A stretch of 7,504 nt of DNA from Methylotenera sp. (GTDB lineage: Bacteria; Pseudomonadota; Gammaproteobacteria; Burkholderiales; Methylophilaceae), in NCBI GenBank assembly GCA_027310735.1, contig DAIDAH010000137.1:1-7504 (forward strand). Direction: 5' to 3'. The notes under the pieces were generated by a model that saw only the letters and a list, made by a program, of their open reading frames with translations, ran no database searches and had not been told where the DNA came from. Positions 1 to 6,258 of the stretch are shown in pieces. Made by a program: the position numbers and the translations under genes. Numbering within the stretch: position 1 is the stretch's first letter; every line of letters starts with the position of its first letter.

Positions 1-565
1 TATGCGGCAAGACCCGGATATCATTTTAGTGGGTGAAATTCGAGATACAGATACCGCCACGATGGCGTTTCGTGCAGCAATGACTGGGCATCAGGTCTTT
101 AGTACTTTACATACCAATTCGGCTTTAGGCGCATTCCCACGGCTATCAGACATTGGTATTTTGCCAGACATTATGGCAGGCAATATTATTGGCGTTGTTG
201 CACAGCGCTTAGTACGCGTGCTCTGTCCGCATTGTAAAGTGCTGCATATGCCAGATGAGCTTGAGCGTAAAGTGCTTAGACTCAAACCCACCGATCATCC
301 GCAAATTTACAAGGCAAAAGGTTGCAAACTTTGTAATCAGAATGGATATAAAGGGCGTATGGCGATTATTGAATTGCTACGGATTGACAGTGATATGGAT
401 TCGTTGATTTCACGACGCGCACATTTGGATGAATTACAGAAAATGGCCTTGGATAAAGGCTTTGTCACGCTGGCCGCAGATGGCGTGCGACGCATTTTAG
501 AGGGTTACACCAGTGTAGCTGAAGTCATGCGCGTGATTGATCTCACGAGTCGTCTGAACGCTTAA
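1..565 (+). CDS. Type IV pilus / type II secretion assembly ATPase, C-terminal part (PilB/GspE/MshE family), 5' end outside window
   Basis: This is a cytoplasmic hexameric ATPase that powers filament assembly by acting on the platform protein encoded next. Only the last 187 residues are visible. They begin in the Walker B region (RQDPDIILVGEIRD, with the Glu of GEIRD at visible residue 12), followed by the His box TGHQVFSTLHTN (residues 28-39) and the AQRLVR segment. A four-cysteine zinc-binding element follows: Cys75-x2-Cys78 and Cys108-x2-Cys111. The C-terminal helices end in a motif typical of the family (GVRRILEGYTSVAEV). The Walker A motif and Asp box must lie upstream. The ATG at base 2 is an internal methionine, not the start. 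The four-Cys element marks the PilB/GspE/MshE branch rather than the PilT retraction branch. Within this branch I cannot assign PilB, GspE or MshE from this fragment. The stop lies four bases before the platform gene, so the two are co-transcribed. Confidence 0.93.
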   Translation, partial: MRQDPDIILVGEIRDTDTATMAFRAAMTGHQVFSTLHTNSALGAFPRLSDIGILPDIMAGNIIGVVAQRLVRVLCPHCKVLHMPDELERKVLRLKPTDHPQIYKAKGCKLCNQNGYKGRMAIIELLRIDSDMDSLISRRAHLDELQKMALDKGFVTLAADGVRRILEGYTSVAEVMRVIDLTSRLNA

Positions 566-569
566 ATTC

Positions 570-1775
570 ATGGCATCGTTTAATTATAAGGCGGTTGATA
601 AGTTAGGGCGCCCGGCAGTAGGGCAGATAGATGCGCTTAATGAGGTGGATTTGGAAATTCGTCTTGAGCGCATGGGCTTGGATTTAATCACTTTCCGTAT
701 TGCAACTAAATCGACCAGTCTATTTAACCGCAACAAGGTGAGTAATCAAGACTTGGTCATGTTTTGCTTTCAAATTGAGCAGTTAAGCAGCGCGGGTGTT
801 CCGTTGTTGGAGTGCCTGAATGACTTGCGTGAAAGCAATCCGAATCCCTACTTTCAAAAGGTGATTGGTGCGGTGAGTGCCGAGGTTGAGGGTGGAAAGA
901 TGCTTTCGCAGGCATTGGCGGAACATCCTGGGGTATTCAGTGAAGTGTTCGTGAGTTTGATTGATGCTGGCGAGCAAACCGGGCAATTGCCAGTGGTGTT
1001 TAATAATTTGTTTAATACGATTCGATGGCAAGATGAACTGATGTCGCAAACTAAAAAGTTATTGGCATATCCTGCATTTGTTGCCGTTGTTGTACTTGGT
1101 GCAGTTGCATTTTTAATGAGCTACCTAGTGCCACAAATGGCATCATTCTTGCACAATATGGGGCAAGAGCTACCCTGGAATACCAAGCTTTTGATGGCAA
1201 TGTCGAGTGCCTTTGTTAATTATTGGTGGTTAGTGATTGGCGTGCCGGTGCTGGTGGTGATCACGTTGATGAGCATCATCCAAGGTAGTCCGGCTGCACG
1301 TTATAAGTTCGATATGATTAAGCTGAATTTTCCCGTTACCGGGCCTATTTTGCACAAAATTATTATGGCGCGGTTTGCGCGTTATTTTGCTCTAATGTAT
1401 CAAACCGGCATCCCAATTTTAGAAGCAATTAAAATCTGTGAAAAAATTGTAGGTAACCGTGTGGTTGCAGATGCGCTGAGCCGCGCTCATGCCCAAATTA
1501 ATGCAGGTGACTCAATGAGTGAGAGTTTTCGCAATGCAGGATTGTTTCCACCGCTAGTGGTGCGCATGATTCGAGTCGGTGAAAGTAGTGGAGCGCTGGA
1601 TAAAGCACTCCTCAACATCAGTTATTTTTATGATCGAGATGTGAATGACTCGATGCAAAAAATGCTTAAAATGATTGAACCCGCGCTTACTGTGATATTG
1701 GGCGGTATTTTAGCGTTTATCATGTTCTCGGTATTAGGGCCAGTTTATGACTCATTCAGCAAGCTCAAAATTTAA
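570..1775 (+). CDS. Inner-membrane platform protein of type IV pilus / type II secretion system (PilC/GspF/MshG family)
   Basis: This polytopic inner-membrane protein is the docking site for the ATPase and is thought to convert its motion into pilin extraction. At 401 residues it is full length for the family. Two T2SSF domains are visible as an internal duplication. The first runs over about residues 64-188 (GVPLLECL, EVEGGKMLSQAL, SLIDAGEQTGQL). The second runs over about 266-390 (GIPILEAI, NAGDSMSESF, RMIRVGESSGAL). Three membrane segments are apparent at about 169-188, 218-238 and 372-390. The short N-terminal segment (FNYKAVDKLGRPAVGQIDA) is the usual cytoplasmic start, which supports the ATG chosen. 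No clear Shine-Dalgarno sequence precedes it; with a four-base gap to the ATPase stop, translational coupling is likely. Nothing is truncated or missing. The family call is firm, but the subfamily (GspF, PilC or MshG) is not decided. Confidence 0.95.
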   Translation: MASFNYKAVDKLGRPAVGQIDALNEVDLEIRLERMGLDLITFRIATKSTSLFNRNKVSNQDLVMFCFQIEQLSSAGVPLLECLNDLRESNPNPYFQKVIGAVSAEVEGGKMLSQALAEHPGVFSEVFVSLIDAGEQTGQLPVVFNNLFNTIRWQDELMSQTKKLLAYPAFVAVVVLGAVAFLMSYLVPQMASFLHNMGQELPWNTKLLMAMSSAFVNYWWLVIGVPVLVVITLMSIIQGSPAARYKFDMIKLNFPVTGPILHKIIMARFARYFALMYQTGIPILEAIKICEKIVGNRVVADALSRAHAQINAGDSMSESFRNAGLFPPLVVRMIRVGESSGALDKALLNISYFYDRDVNDSMQKMLKMIEPALTVILGGILAFIMFSVLGPVYDSFSKLKI

Positions 1776-1797
1776 ATGACGCATTGTTAATATCAAA

Positions 1798-3444
1798 ATG
1801 ATTATGGGCGGCAAAAATAAATTAGTGTTATGTGCGACAGCAAGCCATCTGCTGGCAGGGATTTGGCGCGCAGGCAAGTTGCAGACACACCAGATTTTCA
1901 TGAACGATGATGCAGGTCATCAGGCATTTTCTGTTTTTCTTGCGCAGTTTCCTGCAACGCCTGTCTATTTAATTGCCGATGCTGTAGAAGAAGACTATCG
2001 CTTGGAAAGTGTGCCGCATACTACTGGGGCAGCCAATCGCGAACTTATAGATCGCAAACTCAACCAGTTTTACCGTGGTTTAGTGTATCGCACGGCACAC
2101 TTTGTTACTCGAGAGTCAGATAAGCGCAAGGATGACAGATACTTGTTCGTTGCGCTCAATAACGATGATTTTTTACAAAGCTGGATAGAAGCAATTCAGT
2201 CCGTAGAGGTGCAGCTGGTTGGCATTTACTTATTGCCTATGCTCAGTCAAGTGTTGGTTCAACAGTTAAAGCTTACTGCACCACATATTTTACTCTGTGA
2301 AAAATCATCTTCAGGATTACGCCAAACATATCTGCATAACGGTAGCATGCGCTTGAGTAGACTCGCACCCAATATGCCAAGTGAGGCTAGTCATTTAGGA
2401 TATTTTTATCTTGAAGAAATTGAAAAAACACGGCTTTATTTAGTTAGTCAACGTTTTATTGCACGTGAAACACCTATTAGCTTAATGTTGGTGAGCGCGG
2501 ATGGTAGTTTGCAAGAAATTAGCAAGGGGATTAGCCAAGAGTCTGGTTTGGAATGCTCTGATGTGAATGTCAGTATGTTTGCTAATAAGTTAGGGCTGTC
2601 TGCAAGCTTAATACAGAAGATGCCAGAGTTACTGCAAATGCAGTTGCTTGCAAATGGACATCTGGTAGATAACCTCGCGCCCGCACCGTTGACTAAGCAA
2701 TATCAATTTGGAAAGATTAAACGTTCCATCAGCATTGCGACAGTAGCACTGGGTGTGCTGGGTTTAGCTGTATCTGCATGGGTGTTTGAGCAGGGTTTAG
2801 ATCATAAATATGCGCTTAATGAGGCTAAACTAGACACTTTGATTCAGCAGCAGCGCTATGATGAAGTCGCTAAAAACTTCCCGGTTACACCAATCAGCGC
2901 TGCTGATTTGAAAACAGCCGTGGAGTTGGATCGTCATATAGCTTCTTATCCAAAATCGCCGCGGCGTATGATGCAAGTGGTGAGTGCGGCATTAGAGCAA
3001 TCACCACAAACCCCGCAAGTTAAGCTTGATAACGTGCAATTAAATAGATTGCACTGGGTACTTACCAGCGACATTAATGTTAAAGATGATGATAAGTTCA
3101 TTACATCGCCAGTATCTGCGGCTAGTTTACAAGCCAATGCCAGTCAGAATGTCTCAAATGACCCTAGTAAATTGAACGAGATAGGCTTTTTAAATGCAGA
3201 AATAGTCAATTTTAACGGTGATTATCGTGGTGCGCTTAATACGGTGAATCGCTTTGTTAGCAATTTAAAAACCGATAAAAGGGTGGCGGCAGTAGAGGTG
3301 ATGCAAGAACCCGTGAATATGAGTTCATATGCTGATTTGCAAGGTAGCACTACTGATGAGCAGTCAGATCAAAAACAGCCAGCATTATTCAAACTGAAGA
3401 TTATTCTTAAGGCACCCGAGGCTGTGGAGGTTAAGCAGCCATGA
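1798..3444 (+). CDS. GspL-like bitopic assembly protein: PilM-like cytoplasmic domain joined to PilN-like periplasmic domain
   Basis: The protein has 548 residues, no signal peptide and one internal membrane segment at about 311-331 (ISIATVALGVLGLAVSAWVF). It therefore has a cytoplasmic part of about 300 residues and a periplasmic part of about 215. After the membrane segment comes a charged, Gln-rich helix (336-360). The extreme C-terminus (about 476-540: ALNTVNRFVSNLKTDKRVAA, then LFKLKIILKAP) resembles the ferredoxin-like fold of PilN and GspL. The N-terminal part (IADAVEEDYR, ELIDRKLNQFYR, LSRLAP, EEIEKTRLYL) matches, from memory, a betaproteobacterial family usually annotated as hypothetical and placed beside GspE/GspF genes. 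I see no canonical nucleotide-binding motif. By position and topology it should contact the ATPase and join the inner-membrane alignment complex. In the pil system this job is split between two genes. The start is uncertain (ATG at 1798 or 1804; no good ribosome site). A 22-base gap separates it from the platform gene. Confidence 0.78.
   Translation: MIMGGKNKLVLCATASHLLAGIWRAGKLQTHQIFMNDDAGHQAFSVFLAQFPATPVYLIADAVEEDYRLESVPHTTGAANRELIDRKLNQFYRGLVYRTAHFVTRESDKRKDDRYLFVALNNDDFLQSWIEAIQSVEVQLVGIYLLPMLSQVLVQQLKLTAPHILLCEKSSSGLRQTYLHNGSMRLSRLAPNMPSEASHLGYFYLEEIEKTRLYLVSQRFIARETPISLMLVSADGSLQEISKGISQESGLECSDVNVSMFANKLGLSASLIQKMPELLQMQLLANGHLVDNLAPAPLTKQYQFGKIKRSISIATVALGVLGLAVSAWVFEQGLDHKYALNEAKLDTLIQQQRYDEVAKNFPVTPISAADLKTAVELDRHIASYPKSPRRMMQVVSAALEQSPQTPQVKLDNVQLNRLHWVLTSDINVKDDDKFITSPVSAASLQANASQNVSNDPSKLNEIGFLNAEIVNFNGDYRGALNTVNRFVSNLKTDKRVAAVEVMQEPVNMSSYADLQGSTTDEQSDQKQPALFKLKIILKAPEAVEVKQP
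3426..3430 (+). promoter_or_regulatory. Ribosome binding site GGAGG for the PilO/GspM-like gene
   Basis: GGAGG lies ten bases before the ATG at 3441, inside the 3' end of the preceding gene. It is the strongest Shine-Dalgarno match in the operon and fixes this start. The start also overlaps the previous stop in an ATGA arrangement. Confidence 0.6.
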
Positions 3445-4073
3445 AGCTAGATAAACAGGATTGGCGTAAATTACAAACCCCGTTACTTGTGTTGGGGGTT
3501 GTGGTGATCACTGTATGCGGGTTGTTTGCTGCGGCTCAGGTTTACAGCACCAACCAAGAAACGGCCATGCAAACACAGAAAAACCAGCTTAACGCCGCGC
3601 GTCAGCGTTATCAGTCGTCTGGTGCAGAAAAAGATATGATCACTGCATATTTTCCACTGTATCAAGCGCTCATTAGTAAAGGGTTTGTTGGCGAGGAGCG
3701 TCGCATCGAGTGGGTAGAGGAATTGCGCGCACAGCACAATATTCATAAGCTATTTGGCATTAAATACAGTATTAGTCCACAAACCGAATATAAGCCAACA
3801 TTTATGACGGATTTGGGTAGCTTCGTCTTGCATCGCTCCATCATGAAGCTCGATTTAGACATGTTGCACGAAGGGGATTTGTTGCAGCTCACTGAGTCAC
3901 TCAACTCCAAAAAAACTTCACCCTTTATGCTGCGTGATTGCGAAATTACACGGCTAAACGGAAGTTCTGTATTTAGTCATCAACTCATAGCTAATTTGCA
4001 TGCTCAGTGCGAATTGGATTGGCTGACGCTTCGAGAGCCAGCGACGGCGATTCAGCCCGAGGTGTCGCCATGA
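3441..4073 (+). CDS. PilO/GspM/MshJ-like bitopic inner-membrane assembly protein
   Basis: The protein has 210 residues with a short cytoplasmic head, one membrane anchor at about 13-33 and a periplasmic region. That region opens with a Gln/Lys/Arg-rich helix (about 38-58) of coiled-coil character and continues into a mixed alpha/beta domain of about 120 residues. This is the plan of PilO, GspM and MshJ, which dimerise with PilN- or GspL-type partners in the alignment complex. Two cysteines, Cys167 and Cys190, lie in the periplasmic domain and could form a disulphide. The start overlaps the preceding stop by four bases (ATGA) and the next gene overlaps its stop in the same way, so the three genes are probably translated in a coupled, near-stoichiometric manner. 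Sequence similarity alone would not name this gene. The call rests on size, topology and position directly after the GspL-like gene. Confidence 0.7.
   Translation: MKLDKQDWRKLQTPLLVLGVVVITVCGLFAAAQVYSTNQETAMQTQKNQLNAARQRYQSSGAEKDMITAYFPLYQALISKGFVGEERRIEWVEELRAQHNIHKLFGIKYSISPQTEYKPTFMTDLGSFVLHRSIMKLDLDMLHEGDLLQLTESLNSKKTSPFMLRDCEITRLNGSSVFSHQLIANLHAQCELDWLTLREPATAIQPEVSP
4059..4063 (+). promoter_or_regulatory. Ribosome binding site GAGGT deciding the start at 4070
   Basis: GAGGT lies six bases before the ATG at 4070. It supports this start over the in-frame upstream ATG at 4007, which lies deep inside the preceding gene and would place 21 polar residues before the signal peptide. Confidence 0.55.
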
Positions 4074-4633
4074 GGCATTCTGTGAAATTACGCTCAATTC
4101 TTTTAGTGTATTTGGTCAGTTTGTTAACAGGTACATTAGCGTTGCAGGCCGATGCCGCACCTAATGATAGCTTTGGCCGATTATTTAGCAGCCCTGCTGA
4201 GCGTGATAAGCTGGATGTCTTGAGGCAAAACCAACAATTAAAAGTGATTATTCCCAAGGATAACTCACCATCAGAAAGTGATGATGAAACCCCTAGTGTC
4301 ACGCTACCAGACCCAATTGTTCTGCAAGGTTACGTTAAGCGCAACGATGGGGCAAAAAGCACATTATGGATTAACAACCAATCCGTGCAGGAAGATAGTA
4401 CGGTGGACAATGTGCAAATTGGCAAACTTAACAGCCGCGGCTTTTCAAGTAAAGGTGCGAGCACTGAAGGTGTCGATGTAAAAATCCCTGTAAACGGCAA
4501 AAAAGTCAGGCTGAAAGCAGGCCAAATGTACGAGCCTGAAACCAATGAGATTAGAGAGCTTCAGTTGGTAGAAAAAGTAAAAAGACTCAATTTGAAAGAG
4601 ACGGGTGTGATTGATAGTGGTACAGTCGAATAG
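4070..4633 (+). CDS. Exported PilP/MshK/GspC-like periplasmic assembly protein
   Basis: The protein has 187 residues. The N-terminus is a Sec signal peptide: basic MRHSVKLR, hydrophobic core at about 9-25, and probable cleavage after Ala-Asp-Ala at residue 29. No lipobox cysteine is present, unlike the lipoprotein PilP, and the mature chain has no cysteine at all. Next comes a motif around RLFSSPAERDKLDVLR (37-52), then a low-complexity acidic/proline linker (62-82). A compact beta-rich domain starts at VLQGYVKRNDGAKSTLWIN (84-102) and ends near GQMYEP (151-156). This domain pattern resembles the homology region of GspC, PilP and MshK, which connects the inner-membrane complex to the secretin. 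Position after the PilO-like gene fits. The ATG overlaps the preceding stop (ATGA). Function is inferred from layout, and similarity to named family members is weak by eye. Confidence 0.65.
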   Translation: MRHSVKLRSILLVYLVSLLTGTLALQADAAPNDSFGRLFSSPAERDKLDVLRQNQQLKVIIPKDNSPSESDDETPSVTLPDPIVLQGYVKRNDGAKSTLWINNQSVQEDSTVDNVQIGKLNSRGFSSKGASTEGVDVKIPVNGKKVRLKAGQMYEPETNEIRELQLVEKVKRLNLKETGVIDSGTVE

Positions 4634-4639
4634 GTCAGA

Positions 4640-5611
4640 ATGACCATGGCCCATATACAAAATTTAGGTATAAAAGGTAGTAACTCAAAATACAGTCAAA
4701 AAGGAGCCGCATTAATATTATTGGTTTTTATGGTAGCTTTGATTTTTACTACGTTTTTAATCCGTGCTACTACTGGTGTTGAATATAGAGTAAGTAACGA
4801 TTTGAAAACTGCTAAAGCTTTGGTTGAGGCAAAGTCAGCCTTGCTCGGGTGGTCTGTTTTACAAAGCGATCCTGGGAAATTACCATGCCCTGAAGATACC
4901 TCATTAATAGGTTTTGCAACAGAGGGGCAAGCGCAACCATCATGTGTCCTTCCTGCAATAGGCCGTTTGCCTTGGCGAACCTTAGGAATAGGAGATATCA
5001 GAGATGGTAATAACGACAAGTTATGGTACGTAGTATCTAATGGATTTAGAACTGCGCCAATAAACGTTAATACCTCAGCACAATTAAGCGTAAACGGTAT
5101 CCCTAATAGTGCTGTTGCAATAATTTTTTCTTCAGGTACGCCTTTGGGAACACAAAGTAGACCCACCCCAACATCAAGCACACCACCTGACATTTCGCAG
5201 TATTTAGATTTAGTGAATAATAATGGCACAGGATCATTTGTTACTACAGGTGGAGCAACTGTTTTTAATGACCGACTGATGGTAATAACGAAAACAGAGC
5301 TCTTTTCTTTAGTAACGCAGAGAGTGTTGAGGGAGGTTCGAGGAGACTCTTCACAGGGGCTGGTTAAATATTATGCAGATGTACATTTGTATCCATATGC
5401 AGACACCGATAACAATGGATATGCTGAAATTCTCCAAAATTCTGGAACGCCATCCTATCAAGGTGGAACAGATAGTTTGTTTTTTTCCACATCGATAAAA
5501 AACACACTGTCTAATAATGGATGGTATCCACTGATTGCGTATCAAGTTTCGCCCGGTAGACAAAGTGTATCATTAACTTTAGATACTAAAACAATTGTGG
5601 TGACCCCTTAG
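4640..5611 (+). CDS. Large prepilin-like protein lacking Glu+5 (candidate GspK/PilX-like minor pseudopilin)
   Basis: The protein has 323 residues. After a 22-residue basic leader comes a type III prepilin site, QKG|AALILLV, and a hydrophobic stem at 23-41. Position +5 of the mature protein is Leu, not the usual Glu, as in GspK-type tip subunits. An amphipathic helix (about 50-72) leads to a globular head with LPCP (81-84, Cys83), Cys102, LPWRTLG (110-116) and an LWYVVSNGF segment (128-136). Ser/Thr/Pro-rich text follows at 166-183. Near the end lies an EF-hand-like loop, DTDNNGYAE (255-263). The LPCP...C...LPW-TLG core is shared with the next gene. The start is uncertain: ATG at 4640 or 4646, with only a weak AGG at 4632-4634 that overlaps the previous stop. 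Base composition here looks more A+T-rich than in the assembly genes. Without Glu+5 it is probably a tip or minor subunit rather than the bulk filament subunit. Confidence 0.75.
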   Translation: MTMAHIQNLGIKGSNSKYSQKGAALILLVFMVALIFTTFLIRATTGVEYRVSNDLKTAKALVEAKSALLGWSVLQSDPGKLPCPEDTSLIGFATEGQAQPSCVLPAIGRLPWRTLGIGDIRDGNNDKLWYVVSNGFRTAPINVNTSAQLSVNGIPNSAVAIIFSSGTPLGTQSRPTPTSSTPPDISQYLDLVNNNGTGSFVTTGGATVFNDRLMVITKTELFSLVTQRVLREVRGDSSQGLVKYYADVHLYPYADTDNNGYAEILQNSGTPSYQGGTDSLFFSTSIKNTLSNNGWYPLIAYQVSPGRQSVSLTLDTKTIVVTP

Positions 5612-5613
5612 CT

Positions 5614-6258
5614 ATGGCACTTAAAAAATATACTTCTGGCTTCACTCTAGTCGAAATGGCTATAGTGTTAATTATTATGGGTTTTATAATAGGCGCTTTT
5701 GTAACACCATTAACCGTACAGGTTGAGCAGAGTCATATTGCAGAAGCGCGAAAAGATTTGGCTGAAATAAAAGAAGCGTTGTTGGGCTATGCTGCTGTGA
5801 ATGGTACGTTACCTTGTCCAGACACAAATGGAGATGGAATCGTCGATGGATGTTTAAATACAAACGCTACAGCAACAACTGGCGGTAATTTACCTTGGTC
5901 AACATTAGGGGTGAAGTCCAAAGACCCTTGGGGGCAGGCATACCAATATCGAGTAAACAACGCTTTTACAACAACATTTAATTTGAGTACGGTAGGTTCC
6001 GGTGCAGGAATAATCAAAATATGTACTGATAGTACTTGTGCCGCTACCGAATCAAGTAATGTCCCACTAATTGTATTTTCATATGGTAAGAATGGGGCGA
6101 TTCAGCCACCTATTAGTTTGGATGAGCAGGAAAATGCCAATTTAGATGGCATATTTGTAAATCATGATTTTGTTCAAGATGGTTTTGATGATGTGTTGAT
6201 GTGGATTTCAATAAATGTTTTGATGAACCGTATGGTAACTGTTGGAAAGCTTCCTTAA
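5614..6258 (+). CDS. Prepilin with Cys-bracketed LPCP core and DxNxDG calcium-type loop
   Basis: The protein has 214 residues. It has a short leader and a textbook prepilin site, SG|FTLVEMAIVL, with cleavage after Gly9 and Glu at +5 (residue 14), followed by a hydrophobic stem to about residue 31. A helix (about 40-62) leads to LPCPDTNGDGIVDGC (66-80), in which an EF-hand-like loop (Asp70, Asn72, Asp74, Gly75, Asp78) sits between Cys68 and Cys80. LPWSTLG (93-99), DPWGQAYQYRVNNAF (104-118) and a second cysteine pair, Cys137 and Cys142, follow. Family-typical segments IVFSYGKNG (153-161) and DDVLMWIS (192-199) close the head. This is a prepilin-peptidase substrate that would enter the filament built by the upstream machine. 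It starts two bases after the previous stop and has no visible ribosome site, so coupling is likely. Whether it is the major or a minor subunit cannot be told; it is larger than most major pilins. Confidence 0.85.
   Translation: MALKKYTSGFTLVEMAIVLIIMGFIIGAFVTPLTVQVEQSHIAEARKDLAEIKEALLGYAAVNGTLPCPDTNGDGIVDGCLNTNATATTGGNLPWSTLGVKSKDPWGQAYQYRVNNAFTTTFNLSTVGSGAGIIKICTDSTCAATESSNVPLIVFSYGKNGAIQPPISLDEQENANLDGIFVNHDFVQDGFDDVLMWISINVLMNRMVTVGKLP

Noticed and set aside
2..4. ATG at the first bases as start of the ATPase gene
   Set aside because: It falls within the Walker B region; a functional family member needs the Walker A and N-terminal domains encoded upstream.
1776..1790. Four-codon open frame between the platform and GspL-like genes
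   Set aside because: It is too short, has no ribosome site and no sign of a leader-peptide role such as an attenuator hairpin.
631..2824. Exact 15-base repeat ATGCGCTTAATGAGG at 631-645 and 2810-2824, with the TGCGCTTAAT part again at 3231-3240
   Set aside because: All copies are coding and read Ala-Leu-Asn in the same frame; codon preference explains them, and three copies are too few to claim an uptake sequence.
4007..4069. Upstream in-frame ATG as start of the PilP-like gene
   Set aside because: It overlaps 67 bases of the preceding gene and would bury the signal peptide behind polar residues; ATG 4070 has a good ribosome site and an ATGA overlap.
4696..5229. Minus-strand open frame of 177 codons opposite the large prepilin
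   Set aside because: The plus-strand frame carries a clear prepilin signature and family motifs; the antisense translation shows no recognisable domain.
6201..6257. Upstream in-frame ATG as start of the moeB-like gene
   Set aside because: The added 19 residues have no match to the family, and the TAATG junction at 6258 gives the normal N-terminus.
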